From: Oscillatoria salina IIICB1
GTDB lineage: Bacteria > Cyanobacteriota > Cyanobacteriia > Cyanobacteriales > SIO1D9
Length of the DNA stretch: 64,000 bases
Reading direction: 5' to 3'
Assembly: GCF_020144665.1 (NCBI RefSeq)
Contig: NZ_JAAHBQ010000006.1
Location: forward strand, 1 to 64,000
Shown here: piece by piece, positions 7,589-18,089 of the stretch
Numbering within the stretch: the stretch's first letter is position 1
Layout: every line of letters starts with the position of its first letter
The notes under the pieces: model-generated
What the model was told of the DNA's origin: nothing
Seen by the model: the letters and a program-made list of their open reading frames with translations, nothing else
Database searches by the model: none
Program-made: the position numbers and the translations under genes

Positions 7589-9268
7589 TTATTTTAGTAC
7601 AATTGTATTATTATTACCATTACTATCTTGATTTGGGGACAAATGTTTACTTAAGGAATCGTTAAACCAAATTTCTGTTTGAGGGAGAGAAAGAGGAATC
7701 CCAGCCTCATCAAAAGCAATCTTAATGCGACGGCGGAACTCACGCGACACATCCCACTGTTTGAGAGGTACAGTCATAATCCAAACGCGAACGATCGCGC
7801 CGCGATCGGAAAAATTATCCACACCCAAAACTTGTGGCGGATCTAAAATTTGCTTTTTCCAATCTTCTTCCTGAGCCATTTTTTCGGCAGTGGAACGAAC
7901 AATTGCAATACAGCGATCGATATCAGCATGATAAGGAACGGGAATATTCAAATCTGCTCGCGACCAACCATTAGAAAGATTAGCCACAATTTTGACTTCA
8001 CTATTGGGAATCGTGATTAATCTGCCTTCTGCATCGCGTAACTGAGTAATGCGAAGATTGAGATTTTCGACCAAACCACCATAATCGCCTACACCAATCA
8101 CGTCACCAACAGCATACTGATCTTCGAGGATGATAAAAAAGCCGTTGAGTGCATCTTTAATCAAGTTTTGCGAAGCAAAAGACACGGCGACGCCAACGAG
8201 TCCCGCACCAGCCAACAAAGGACCGATATCGACTCCGATCGCTGCTAGTGCAACTAAAGATGCTACCGTTACCCAGCTAATTGCGACGACACTTTTAGCC
8301 ACGCCAGAAATTGTCGATACCCGCAACTGCACGCGCCGATCTGCTTCTGGTGTCAACAAGTGATTGTCAGCGAGGGCAGAAGTAAACTTGTCTATTAAAG
8401 CAAAACTGAGTCGAATGATGACATAAGTTCCTAATCCAATAACGCCGAGACGCATGGGAACTTGCAAAGCGGTGATGACTAAAGTTTGTACCACCCTGGT
8501 ATAGGGAAATAGCCCCAAAATGTAGAGACTTCCGCCAGCTAAAACACTTCCTTCGCCTAACTGTAGTAAGCGATGCTGAACTTCTTTGAGGTTAAACTGC
8601 TGTCTGAGAGTTAGCTGAGTGGAGATCGATTCGTTCGTTTCTGCATTTGTAGATTCGATCTCCTCTTTTGACTGTTTCGATCTTCTTTCCCAACGAGTTA
8701 CCGCCAAAGTAACTAAGAGCATAGCGGCACCAGTCCCCGCAGCGATCGCGCCGTGGCGCATCAAGTATCTCGGTTGTCGCTCTTGCTTGGCTTGGATTAG
8801 CCCTTGTCTTAACTCTTCGGTAATTTGATCTGCTCTGGTGTCAACGTTAACTCCCGTTAGCCTTGCATCGAGATCGGTAACGCTCATTAAACGAATCGGT
8901 TCGCGATCGCCAACTTGCACGTAAATATCCGGGATCGCTTCATCTGACTCTCGCTCAGTCGTAATTTCTAACTCTTCAGCCTGATTTCTGAGATAACTGC
9001 GAGTAATCGCATCCAAACGATCTTGAATATCCGCAACTCGTCCAGGTAAATCTGACTCCTGAGTCGCAATTCTAAACAAACAGCGACCGTCAAGCCAAAT
9101 ACACTCGGCATCTAGTTCCTGAGTTGAGGACTCGGAGGATAAGCCGGGAGTAGGTAGATTGAAGTTGGGGACAATCGGCAACTGAGCTTTCACGGGGGAT
9201 ATGACTGCTCCAGTTATGAAAACCGAATTAGTTAAGATACCAAAAGCTAAGGCGCGAAATTTCAACAT
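7589..9268 (-). CDS. MscS-family mechanosensitive ion channel with exported N-terminal domain
   Basis: 559 residues. An N-terminal signal peptide (about residues 1-28, ending VISPVKA) is followed by a periplasmic region of about 130 residues with two cysteines (CIWLDGRC). A transmembrane helix lies near 172-190 and further helices near 235-345. The MscS core follows: pore-lining glycine/alanine-rich helix GPLLAGAGLVGVAVSFASQN at about 350, then the beta domain (FFIILEDQYAVGDVIGVGDY, ITIPNSEV) and a cytoplasmic alpha/beta domain to about residue 530. Members open under membrane tension and release solutes during osmotic downshock. The large exported front domain is typical of the longer cyanobacterial subgroup. 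It is followed on the same strand, 30 bases downstream, by the hypothetical gene at 7277-7558. Confidence 0.92.
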   Translation of the reverse strand: MLKFRALAFGILTNSVFITGAVISPVKAQLPIVPNFNLPTPGLSSESSTQELDAECIWLDGRCLFRIATQESDLPGRVADIQDRLDAITRSYLRNQAEELEITTERESDEAIPDIYVQVGDREPIRLMSVTDLDARLTGVNVDTRADQITEELRQGLIQAKQERQPRYLMRHGAIAAGTGAAMLLVTLAVTRWERRSKQSKEEIESTNAETNESISTQLTLRQQFNLKEVQHRLLQLGEGSVLAGGSLYILGLFPYTRVVQTLVITALQVPMRLGVIGLGTYVIIRLSFALIDKFTSALADNHLLTPEADRRVQLRVSTISGVAKSVVAISWVTVASLVALAAIGVDIGPLLAGAGLVGVAVSFASQNLIKDALNGFFIILEDQYAVGDVIGVGDYGGLVENLNLRITQLRDAEGRLITIPNSEVKIVANLSNGWSRADLNIPVPYHADIDRCIAIVRSTAEKMAQEEDWKKQILDPPQVLGVDNFSDRGAIVRVWIMTVPLKQWDVSREFRRRIKIAFDEAGIPLSLPQTEIWFNDSLSKHLSPNQDSNGNNNTIVLK

Positions 9269-9426
9269 ATTGCTTTGTCTTTGAGATTCACTGCTCGTTT
9301 ACTGAGTATATATGCTCAAAAATATGTAGCGTTGATTAATCGTGCGCTCGAAAGAGATTTCTAGCAAGAGTATATCTTACTTAAGATTAATGCCATGTTT
9401 GGCGATCGCTATTTTCTCAATAATTG

Positions 9427-10855
<1,429 letters not shown>

Positions 10856-10866
10856 AGGCAATTGAG

Positions 10867-10952
10867 GATTGGGGATTACCAGTTATCAGTGGGTAGTTGG
10901 TAGTAGGTAGTTGGTGTTAATCTCCTCTTCCCCCAATTACCAATCCCCAATC
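10867..10952. repeat. Inverted G-rich repeats between convergent genes
   Basis: GATTGGGGATT (10867-10877) and its exact complement AATCCCCAATC (10942-10952) flank heptamer-like CAGTTAT and GTAGTTG units. The arrangement could fold as a long hairpin and end transcription from both ahcY and the convergent porin gene. The units belong to the same STRR families seen elsewhere in the window. Confidence 0.5.
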
Positions 10953-10959
10953 TTTAAAG

Positions 10960-12804
10960 TTAAAAGCTAAATTGGGCGCGAAGGTTGCCGACATAAATTG
11001 TCCCGTTATCGCCAAAGTTGTTAGGATTACCAATAATGTAGAAGGCGGGGACTAGGGCGAGATTATTGGTAACTGGGTAGAAGTAAGTTGCTTCCACCTC
11101 AAACTGAGTAGCACCATCACCACCACCAGAAATCAGAAACTTGCGTCCGTCAACGACATCGAAGGGAATGACAAACGAGAGAGTTCCTAACGCACCTTCC
11201 TTGACTAAATCGGGAAAAGCAAGCCCAAATTGAAATGATTGGGCATTAATTTCGCCGTCATCTCGTCCCGATGTGAGCGGAAAAATATTCGTACTACCGT
11301 AACTGTAGCGTCCAAAGATGCCGAAACGCCTAGTAAGGCGCCAGTCGAAGTTAAAAGCAAAAGTGTCGGCAGTTGCATCTCCAACCGGACCGCCAAAACT
11401 GTCGTCAGCAAAACCATAAATTGGTTCGGCGATCGCTCCTCCAATTAAACCGTTACTTGCTTCAATATTCGAGCGATTGTAGATAAACCGTAAAGTAGCA
11501 TTGTCACTCGGTTCGTAGTCTAATTGAACTGTAGTCGTATTCGTCCCGCCAAACAAACCTTGAGTTGGATCGCTAGCAGTGTTAAACGGAGGACTAGGCA
11601 AAAATTCGGTATTTTCACCTAAATAACCGACTCTTAGCGTCAAGTTATCAGTCACATTCCAAATCGCTACTGCACCTGCACCTCGGTCAATAGAATTCAA
11701 TTGAGTGCTACCACTGGAGTTGAAACTACTAGCACCAGTCAGAAAAAACGTAAAAGCATTATTATCAAAATAGCGATACCAGTTTACTCGCGCTCCAACT
11801 ACAAACCGTAAGCGATCGCCCACCGGAAAATCATAAAATATTTCTCGCAAAATTATATCATTATTTACGGCGGGAGCGCCTCTTTGGTCGGTAAAAGGAG
11901 TTCCAAAAGTATTAAAAAGTCCCGCCGAAACAAATTGATTTGCTGGAGAGTTACCATTCCCCGCAGCGAGTTGCACGACTAAATTATCTCTGCCGGAAAA
12001 AGAGGTATTCAAAGTTAAAAAGATGTAGTCGCTAAGAGTAATTTCTGGATCGTCGGTAATGACTCTTTCTACATTTTCTCCGGTAACATCCCGTTGGGCG
12101 ATAAACGCATTTAATCCTTCGGCACGGATATCGCCGTTAGCAAATGCCCCAGTTAAATTAAGAAATACTTGACCTCTCAATTTTGTCGTTGTGGAAAACT
12201 GATTTTCTTCCAGGAAAACAACCTGCGTTTCGAGATTATCTACTCTGGTTCCTAAAGTAGCTAATTCTGCTTCAAATTCTTGGGTTAACCTTCTCAAGAT
12301 TTCTAAGTCTTCGGTTGGGATACCGGGATTACCTTCATTGGTGACATTTTCTCTTAGCAATACCTCAATTTGATTCAGACAAGCATTCAAACCCGCCGCA
12401 AATTCATAGCGAGTTATTGCTCGATTTCCTCGATAAGTTCCATCAGGATAACCCACAAGACAAGCATACTCTTCAACTAAATTTTGTAGCGCTTGAAATG
12501 CCCAGTCAGTGGGTCGAACGTCTCGAAGTTGAATCACTGAAGGAACTTGCATCATTGTCTCATTAGCTAGATTTTCCTCGACAAGCTCGCTTGTGTCTAT
12601 TTCTGTAACTGAGAAATCTAAAGTAGGGTTTGAGTCGAAATTTTCCCAGTTTTCGCTGCTAATTAATTCTGTCTCCTCTTCCCTGGCTGTAACAGCTTGT
12701 AACTCTTCCAATGGTTGATTTTCCCTAGCTCTTCCGTGAAAGGGAAAAAGTAAAATAGCTACCAGAAATACTGGTACTGTTGCAAGTATATTTCTAGTCA
12801 TCAA
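10960..12804 (-). CDS. SLH-domain outer-membrane porin (OprB / iron-uptake-porin family)
   Basis: 614 residues. A signal peptide (about residues 1-27, ending FPFHGRA) is followed by an acidic spacer, then one SLH domain at about 93-150 (VRPTDWAFQALQNLVEEYAC, GYPDGTYRGNRAITRYEFAA) that binds periplasmic wall polymer. A short coiled coil follows (about 165-200, LEILRRLTQEFEAELATLGT). The remainder, about 210-614, is a beta-barrel ending in the C-terminal aromatic signature NLRAQFSF. These are the major cyanobacterial outer-membrane channels; the family is annotated as carbohydrate-selective (OprB) or iron-uptake porin, and the actual solute cannot be read from sequence. The neighbouring purine permease is divergent, so a role in purine entry is only a possibility. 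Confidence 0.9.
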   Translation of the reverse strand: MMTRNILATVPVFLVAILLFPFHGRARENQPLEELQAVTAREEETELISSENWENFDSNPTLDFSVTEIDTSELVEENLANETMMQVPSVIQLRDVRPTDWAFQALQNLVEEYACLVGYPDGTYRGNRAITRYEFAAGLNACLNQIEVLLRENVTNEGNPGIPTEDLEILRRLTQEFEAELATLGTRVDNLETQVVFLEENQFSTTTKLRGQVFLNLTGAFANGDIRAEGLNAFIAQRDVTGENVERVITDDPEITLSDYIFLTLNTSFSGRDNLVVQLAAGNGNSPANQFVSAGLFNTFGTPFTDQRGAPAVNNDIILREIFYDFPVGDRLRFVVGARVNWYRYFDNNAFTFFLTGASSFNSSGSTQLNSIDRGAGAVAIWNVTDNLTLRVGYLGENTEFLPSPPFNTASDPTQGLFGGTNTTTVQLDYEPSDNATLRFIYNRSNIEASNGLIGGAIAEPIYGFADDSFGGPVGDATADTFAFNFDWRLTRRFGIFGRYSYGSTNIFPLTSGRDDGEINAQSFQFGLAFPDLVKEGALGTLSFVIPFDVVDGRKFLISGGGDGATQFEVEATYFYPVTNNLALVPAFYIIGNPNNFGDNGTIYVGNLRAQFSF

Positions 12805-12900
12805 TCCTCACACCTTTGCTTGCTAGCTAACTAAAGCTGCTTGCTGCACGCCGAACATAGCGATCGCTCTTGAGAATAACTTTTCTGTATACTGTATTCT

Positions 12901-12942
12901 GTATTCATTAATACAAACTCAAATCAGAAGTAGAGATAAAAT
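12901..12942 (+). promoter_or_regulatory. NtcA-activated (class II) promoter of the purine gene set
   Basis: GTATTCATTAATAC (12901-12914) is an exact GTA-N8-TAC NtcA site. It is followed after exactly 22 bases by TAAAAT (12937-12942), a TAN3T -10 box. This is the canonical geometry of NtcA-dependent promoters, where the NtcA site replaces the -35 element. Transcription would start near 12949, giving a 5' leader of about 116 bases before the permease. The rest of the 260-base spacer from the porin start shows no gene. Confidence 0.75.
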
Positions 12943-13064
12943 CAGTTAATCCTGGTCAGATTTTGGATAATAATCCGATGTAAAAATGAAGTTAATCTGT
13001 CTAAATTAAAGTTTAAAATTCCTAGAAAAATAAGCCTTTAAATTAAAGCAAAGTAGAGCAGAAA

Positions 13065-14465
13065 ATGATCCAACAAAATCAAACAATAACTCAAGAAACA
13101 GAAACCTTAGAAACCGTCCAGACATCAACTATAAGATCGGATTTAATCTATGGTTTAGAAGCTCGTCCACCATTTGTAGAATCAGTATTTGTCGCTTTGC
13201 AGCACGTTTTTGCTTGTTTTGTCGGCATTATTACACCTGGTTTAATTATTTGTGGAGCTTTAGAAGTAGAGCCAACAGACACAACTTTTATCCTCAGTAT
13301 GTCTTTGTTTGTTTCGGGAATTGCTACTTTTATTCAAGCGAAGAGATTTGGACCAGTAGGTTCGGGATTGCTAAGCGTTCAAGGAACAAGTTTTGCTTTT
13401 TTAGGTCCAATTATTGCCGCCGGGTTAGCCGTAAAAGAAGCAGGAGGAAGCCCAACTGAAGCATTAAGTTTGATTTTCGGCTTATGTTTATTTGGTGCTT
13501 TCGTCGAAATTTTAATTAGCCGCTTTCTGCATTTAGCTAACAAAATTATTACACCGTTGGTAACAGGAGTTGTCGTAACTTTAATTGGTTTAACTTTAAT
13601 TAAAGTAGGAATTACTAGCATTGGTGGCGGTGTGGTTGCTCAAAGAAATGAAACTTTTGGGAGTCCGGTTTATTTAGGTATTGCGGCTTTAGTTTTGATT
13701 GTGATTGTAGCGCTTAATAGCTTGAATAATAACTATTTGCGAATGTCATCTGTGGTGATTGGTTTAGCAGTGGGATATTTGGTTTCAATTCCTCTAGGAT
13801 TGGTGAGTTTTAGTAATTTGAGTGGCTTACCCTTAATTACGATTCCGATACCATTTCGTTATGGTTTGGGGTTTGATTTTGGTGCTTTTATTCCCTTCGC
13901 TTTTTTATATATGATTACTGCGATTGAATCGATTGGCGATTTGACTGCAACTTCAGCTATTTCTGGCGAACCCATTGAAGGAGCAAAATATTTTCGGCGA
14001 CTAAAAGGAGGAGTTTTAGGTGATGGGATAAACTCGATTATCGCAGCTTGTTTTAATACCTTTCCGAATACTACTTTTAGTCAAAATAATGGAGTGATTC
14101 AACTAACAGGAGTTGGTAGTCGTTATGTGGGCTACTTTATTTCGGTAATTTTTGTAATTCTGGGCTTGTTTCCGATTGTTGCAGGTGTTTTTCAGGCGTT
14201 ACCTCAACCAGTGTTAGGTGGTGCAACATTAGTAATGTTTGCCACAGTTGCCGTTGCGGGAATTAAAATTATTTCCTGCGTTGACTTAAGCAAACGGAAT
14301 TCGATTATTTTGGCGATCGCGTTAGGATTAGGTTTGGGTGTCACGTTTGAACCAACAATTCTCGATAGTTTACCAAATCTAATCAAAAGTATCTTCTCCT
14401 CCGGAATTTCCACAGGAGGGCTGACAGCTTTAGTTTTAAACCTCATTTTGCCAGGGAAAGAGTAG
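13065..14465 (+). CDS. Purine permease, NCS2 (nucleobase:cation symporter 2) family, likely urate/xanthine
   Basis: 466 residues with about 12-14 hydrophobic segments. NCS2 landmarks are present: QHVFACFVGIITPGLI in helix 1, the substrate helix around GSGLLSVQGTSFAFLGPIIA, ESIGDLTATSAISGEP in helix 8 carrying the signature glutamate, and the helix 10 motif NTFPNTTFSQNNGVIQLTGV. The TFSQNNGVI form is typical of the urate/xanthine rather than the uracil branch. It should import purines with protons across the inner membrane. It is the first gene behind the NtcA-type promoter, 14 bases before hpxO, and corresponds in role to HpxP in the Klebsiella hpx cluster. Exact specificity (urate, xanthine, hypoxanthine) is not decided by sequence. 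Confidence 0.9.
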   Translation: MIQQNQTITQETETLETVQTSTIRSDLIYGLEARPPFVESVFVALQHVFACFVGIITPGLIICGALEVEPTDTTFILSMSLFVSGIATFIQAKRFGPVGSGLLSVQGTSFAFLGPIIAAGLAVKEAGGSPTEALSLIFGLCLFGAFVEILISRFLHLANKIITPLVTGVVVTLIGLTLIKVGITSIGGGVVAQRNETFGSPVYLGIAALVLIVIVALNSLNNNYLRMSSVVIGLAVGYLVSIPLGLVSFSNLSGLPLITIPIPFRYGLGFDFGAFIPFAFLYMITAIESIGDLTATSAISGEPIEGAKYFRRLKGGVLGDGINSIIAACFNTFPNTTFSQNNGVIQLTGVGSRYVGYFISVIFVILGLFPIVAGVFQALPQPVLGGATLVMFATVAVAGIKIISCVDLSKRNSIILAIALGLGLGVTFEPTILDSLPNLIKSIFSSGISTGGLTALVLNLILPGKE

Positions 14466-14479
14466 GGAGAATAATCATC

Positions 14480-15643
14480 ATGTACGGACTAAAAGCGATC
14501 GTTATTGGTGCCGGAATGGGCGGCTTGACCGCAGGTATTGCCCTGCGTCAAGCTGGATATCAGGTAGAAATCTATGAAAAAACGAGCAAACTACGTCCGG
14601 CAGGGGCTGGTATTTCTCTGTGGTCGAATGGCATTAAAATATTAAATAAACTCGGACTGGGAAAGGAAATTGCCGCAATTGGCGGACAAATGAATCGGAT
14701 GGAATATCGCAGCCATACCGACGAACTTCTCAATCACGTTGATTTAGCAGCCTTAGTCGCAAAAGTCGGTGAAAAACCTTATCCCGTAGCGCGTACTGAC
14801 TTACAACAAATGATGTTAACTGCATTTGGCGAGTCAGATGTGCGTCTGGGGATGCGCTGCGTTAGCGTTAAAGAAGACGAAGATAGTGCTACAGCTATTT
14901 TTGAAGATGGTAGTACCGCCACAGGAGATATCATTATCGGTGCAGATGGGATTCATTCGGTGGTGCGAAGTTATGTCACCGGGAAAGAAACTCAGCCTCG
15001 TTATGCAGGTTACGTGAATTGGAACGGTTTAGTCCCAGCTAGCCCAGATTTGGCAGATAATGATGTTTGGGTTATCTATGTTGGAGAAGGTAAACGTGCT
15101 TCAATGATGCCTGTGGGGGGAAACCGTTTTTACTTTTTCTTTGGTTGTCCGATGTCTGAAGGGACGAGTGTTGAGCCAGAAAATCGGCGGGCAGAATTAA
15201 AGGAAATCTTTGCAGGTTGGGCGCAACCCGTACAAAATTTAATTGAGAAACTCGATCCTTACCAACTTAATCGTTTAGAGATTTGTGACCTCGATCCGCT
15301 ACCGAATTTGGTTAAAGGTAGAATTGCTTTATTGGGAGATTCCGCTCATGCAACTACGCCAACTTTAGGACAAGGAGGCTGTCAAGCGATGGAAGATGCG
15401 GAAGTTTTGTCTCGCTTTTTGGTGACAACTAATCTGAGTGTGGCAGATGCTTTACTACGTTATCAAGGGGAACGCAAAGAACGAACTGCAAATTTGGTCT
15501 TGAAAGCACGCAAACGCACAGATACAATTTATGGCAAAAATGCTGAAATTACCCAGGAATGGTACGAACAACTGAAAGCAGAAGAAGAAAAAGACGTAAC
15601 CGACGCGATCGCCAAAATTATTTTGGGAGGTCCGTTACGCTAA
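14480..15643 (+). CDS. hpxO: FAD-dependent urate hydroxylase
   Basis: 387-residue flavoprotein monooxygenase (group A). It converts urate to 5-hydroxyisourate with NADH and O2, replacing uricase. Visible: the FAD dinucleotide-binding motif IVIGAGMGGLTAGIALRQAG at the N-terminus, RTDLQQMM and IIGADGIHSVVR (DG motif), and ALLGDSAHATTPTLGQGGCQ (GD motif). The stretch YAGYVNWNGLV...VGEGKRASMMPVGG...RFYFFF closely resembles Klebsiella HpxO, including the positions of the urate-contacting arginine (GEGKR) and tyrosine (RFYFFF). The C-terminal LKARKRTD...WYEQL...ILGGPL also matches that enzyme. The stop is directly followed by the uraH start. Confidence in HpxO over a generic monooxygenase is high because of the neighbours. 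Confidence 0.93.
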   Translation: MYGLKAIVIGAGMGGLTAGIALRQAGYQVEIYEKTSKLRPAGAGISLWSNGIKILNKLGLGKEIAAIGGQMNRMEYRSHTDELLNHVDLAALVAKVGEKPYPVARTDLQQMMLTAFGESDVRLGMRCVSVKEDEDSATAIFEDGSTATGDIIIGADGIHSVVRSYVTGKETQPRYAGYVNWNGLVPASPDLADNDVWVIYVGEGKRASMMPVGGNRFYFFFGCPMSEGTSVEPENRRAELKEIFAGWAQPVQNLIEKLDPYQLNRLEICDLDPLPNLVKGRIALLGDSAHATTPTLGQGGCQAMEDAEVLSRFLVTTNLSVADALLRYQGERKERTANLVLKARKRTDTIYGKNAEITQEWYEQLKAEEEKDVTDAIAKIILGGPLR

Positions 15644-16006
15644 ATGATAGGTAAGTTGACTACTCATGTTTTAGATACAGCCCACGGTTGTCCAGCCGCA
15701 GGAATCGAAATTGAACTCTGGGTTGTTGCGGCTGACTCACAAGAAAGAAATTTACTGAAAACGACCAAAACTAATTATGACGGACGCACTGATGTCCCTT
15801 TGTTAGCCGATGAGCAATTCAAGAAGGGCGTATACGAGTTAGTTTTTGCCGTGGGAGAGTATTTTGGTCAATTTGCGGAAACTGAGGCAGCGCTGCCCTT
15901 TTTAGACCGCGTTCCGATTCAATTTGGAATTGCCGATCCCACCGTTCACTATCACGTTCCCTTGTTGGTTTCACCTTGGTCTTACAGTACCTATCGAGGT
16001 AGCTAA
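15644..16006 (+). CDS. uraH: 5-hydroxyisourate hydrolase (transthyretin-like)
   Basis: 120 residues, full length. It hydrolyses 5-hydroxyisourate, the HpxO product, to OHCU. The family signatures are complete: [20 protein letters not shown] at the N-terminus (catalytic His), the mid-chain Asn-Tyr-Asp-Gly-Arg segment ([11 protein letters not shown]), and the C-terminal [19 protein letters not shown] with the diagnostic YRGS end. The ATG follows the hpxO TAA with no gap; GGGAGG inside the end of hpxO, about 10 bases upstream, serves as ribosome site. No signal peptide, so it is cytosolic like HpxO. It is equivalent to HpxT of Klebsiella. Confidence 0.96.
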   Translation: MIGKLTTHVLDTAHGCPAAGIEIELWVVAADSQERNLLKTTKTNYDGRTDVPLLADEQFKKGVYELVFAVGEYFGQFAETEAALPFLDRVPIQFGIADPTVHYHVPLLVSPWSYSTYRGS

Positions 16007-16010
16007 TTAT

Positions 16011-16045
16011 CAGTAAACAGTAAACAGTTATCAGTTACCAGTTTA
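16011..16045. repeat. Short heptamer array (5 units)
   Basis: CAGTAAA, CAGTAAA, CAGTTAT, CAGTTAC, CAGTTTA in tandem, starting 5 bases after the uraH stop. Member of the CAGTNNN STRR family dispersed in this window. Confidence 0.85.
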
Positions 16046-16198
16046 CTAAGTACAAGACAAAATCCGTTCTTTTGCTGGAAATCTAAGAACAAAATGTCAA
16101 AAAATTGAAGCTATGGCATGAGTTGAAATAAAATAGACAAATTGAAGTTTTCGTAAAATAATCAAGTTAAACGGAAAACTCTAACAAATCTCTAAATA

Positions 16199-16352
16199 AT
16201 ATCAAATCCGTTTGATTAATCAGACAACGAGCAAGATGTTTAGGCATTCGCCTACGCTTCGCGAACGTACTACGAAGCAATTTTTACGCTCGGAGTGGGA
16301 GCGTCTCGCTCCCTAAACTAATAAACAATGGTCGATTATTCGGATTTGATAT
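16199..16352. mobile_element. MITE-like element with terminal inverted repeats
   Basis: ATATCAAATCCG at 16199-16210 is exactly complementary to CGGATTTGATAT at 16341-16352, and the similarity extends inward (ATTAATC on the left, GATTAT on the right). The 154-bp interior has no ORF but holds a hairpin (GGGAGCG TCT CGCTCCC) and a GCATTCGCCTACGCTTCGCG stretch typical of small dispersed cyanobacterial repeats. I could not identify a target-site duplication. It lies in the 385-base gap (16007-16391) that splits the purine gene set, between uraH and the DUF1993 gene. Confidence 0.6.
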
Positions 16353-16391
16353 AACTTTCACTAGAGAAGTTAACTCTTAAGGAAAGATCGA

Positions 16392-16904
16392 ATGTCAAGG
16401 CAAAAGATAGATTCAATTCAAACCTTATTCCAAAGCCGCTTAGAAACTCTTGAGCATCTTTTCAAGACAGGACAGACTTATTTCTCTGATGATGAATCTT
16501 TGCTGCAAAAGCGTATTGCACCTGATATGTTTCCCTTTGGTACTCAGATTGCTTTCACCTGCAATCAACCATACAACTTTTCTCTGTGGTGCGAGGGAAA
16601 ACCTTTGCATAACCTAAACCCAGAAGTTGTCTCTCTCGCGCAGGGATACGAACACATAGCAAACACAAAAAAGCTTCTTTCAAACATTAAAGTTGAAGAT
16701 GAAAAGCTAACTGAGGAAATCCGTCTTGAATTGGGAGAGGGACTTTATATGGAGTTGACGGGTAGCGTCTATGTCAACGAATTTTTAATTCCCAACTTCT
16801 ACTTTCATCTTATCACTGCTTACGATATTCTGCGTATGGCTGGTGTACCAATTGGCAAAAAAGATTATATGATACACTTGATGCCTTTAGTCAGAAAAAA
16901 ATGA
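16392..16904 (+). CDS. DUF1993 family protein
   Basis: 170 residues. The motif set is that of DUF1993, a probable DinB-like four-helix fold: KRIAPDMFPFGTQIAFTCNQ near residue 55, a polar middle, and the C-terminal signature IPNFYFHLITAYDILRMAGV followed by IGKKDYM. No biochemical function is established for the family to my knowledge. It sits inside the purine-catabolism set, on the same strand, between uraH and the Rieske oxygenase, separated from each by a repeat-bearing spacer. The start ATG follows AGGAAAG with close spacing. A link to purine use is only suggested by position. Confidence 0.8.
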   Translation: MSRQKIDSIQTLFQSRLETLEHLFKTGQTYFSDDESLLQKRIAPDMFPFGTQIAFTCNQPYNFSLWCEGKPLHNLNPEVVSLAQGYEHIANTKKLLSNIKVEDEKLTEEIRLELGEGLYMELTGSVYVNEFLIPNFYFHLITAYDILRMAGVPIGKKDYMIHLMPLVRKK

Positions 16905-17069
16905 AGATATATTTTTAATTAATTCACAGTAGTTGTTGAGTTCTTTTCGAGCAAACTCCTTCTTCATCATCCTTTGAAAGTTTCGAGACTAAGTACATAA
17001 CAAAAGTTGAAAAATCCAGTTTATTCTCCTAACCCCCAATTCCTAATCACCAATCCCTAATCACCAATT

Positions 17070-18089
17070 ATGTTAGTTACAAAACAACCTCTTTTCCGTA
17101 AATTCTGGTATCCAGTTATTCCTCTAAGTGAATTATCCGAACAACCGCAAGCTTTTGAGTTGTTAGGTGAACCTTTGGTACTTTGGTTAGATAGAGAAGG
17201 TAAACCTGCGGCTGTACGCGATCGCTGCTGTCATCGTAGTGCAAAACTTTCTTTAGGGAAAGTTGTTGAGGGTAATATTTGTTGTCCTTATCACGGTTGG
17301 ACATTCAATTCGTCAGGAATTTGCGTTTGCGTTCCTCAAAACAAGCATAATTCAATTTCTCCTAGTTATAAAGTCCCAGCTTATCGTTGTGTCGAAAAAT
17401 ATGGCTATGTTTGGGTATGTTTAGACGAACCATTGATAAATATTCCTGACATTCCTGAAGCTGAAGATTCTGAATATCGCTTAATTCCTGAATTTTACGA
17501 ACGCTGGAATTGTGCGGGTTTGCGAGTGATGGAAAATGAATTAGATATGGCTCATCCTACATTTGTTCATACTACAACTTTTGGTAGTGAAGAGCATCCG
17601 ATTCCCGATGTTATGGAGTTCCAAGAAACCGAATGGGAATTATATTATCATAGCGTTCTCGGTGTCGAAAATCCTCAACAACAACAGCAAAACTTAAACC
17701 TTGAAGAAACGAAAACACTGCGTACTATTGACGGAACTTGGTTTGTGCCGTTTACTGTTAAACTACGCATAGCTTACCCAAATGGTAAAGTACATATCAT
17801 CGTTAATACGATGACACCGATTAATGATTCGGCTTCGCAAATGGTACAATTTTGCTTGCGTAATGATACAGAAGCTGAAGTAAAAAGTAGTGAAGTTATT
17901 GCTTTCGATCGCGCGGTGACTTTGGAGGATAAGCGTATTTTAGAATCAACTGATTATGATGTACCCCTCGATGTTAGTCAAGAACAACACATGATTACTG
18001 ATAAACCAGGAATTATTATCCGACGGAAAATAGCAGCGCTTTTGAAAAAATATGGTGAGGTTGAACAAACTAGAATAAGATTTTTATGA
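17070..18089 (+). CDS. Rieske non-heme iron oxygenase, candidate HpxD-like purine oxygenase
   Basis: 339 residues. An N-terminal Rieske domain (about 7-110) has the 2Fe-2S ligands C-x-H in DRCCHRSAKLS and C-x2-H in CCPYHGW. The catalytic domain carries the mononuclear iron motif NELDMAHPTFVH (Asp, His-x4-His). It resembles ring-hydroxylating oxygenase alpha subunits of the short PaO/VanA type. Its last four bases overlap the start of uraD (ATGA), so the two are co-translated. In Klebsiella the Rieske enzyme HpxD, with reductase HpxE, is implicated in hypoxanthine oxidation within a comparable cluster; that function is my best inference here. No reductase gene is present, so electrons would come from a general ferredoxin or an enzyme encoded elsewhere. 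A role on another purine intermediate cannot be excluded. Confidence 0.85.
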   Translation: MLVTKQPLFRKFWYPVIPLSELSEQPQAFELLGEPLVLWLDREGKPAAVRDRCCHRSAKLSLGKVVEGNICCPYHGWTFNSSGICVCVPQNKHNSISPSYKVPAYRCVEKYGYVWVCLDEPLINIPDIPEAEDSEYRLIPEFYERWNCAGLRVMENELDMAHPTFVHTTTFGSEEHPIPDVMEFQETEWELYYHSVLGVENPQQQQQNLNLEETKTLRTIDGTWFVPFTVKLRIAYPNGKVHIIVNTMTPINDSASQMVQFCLRNDTEAEVKSSEVIAFDRAVTLEDKRILESTDYDVPLDVSQEQHMITDKPGIIIRRKIAALLKKYGEVEQTRIRFL

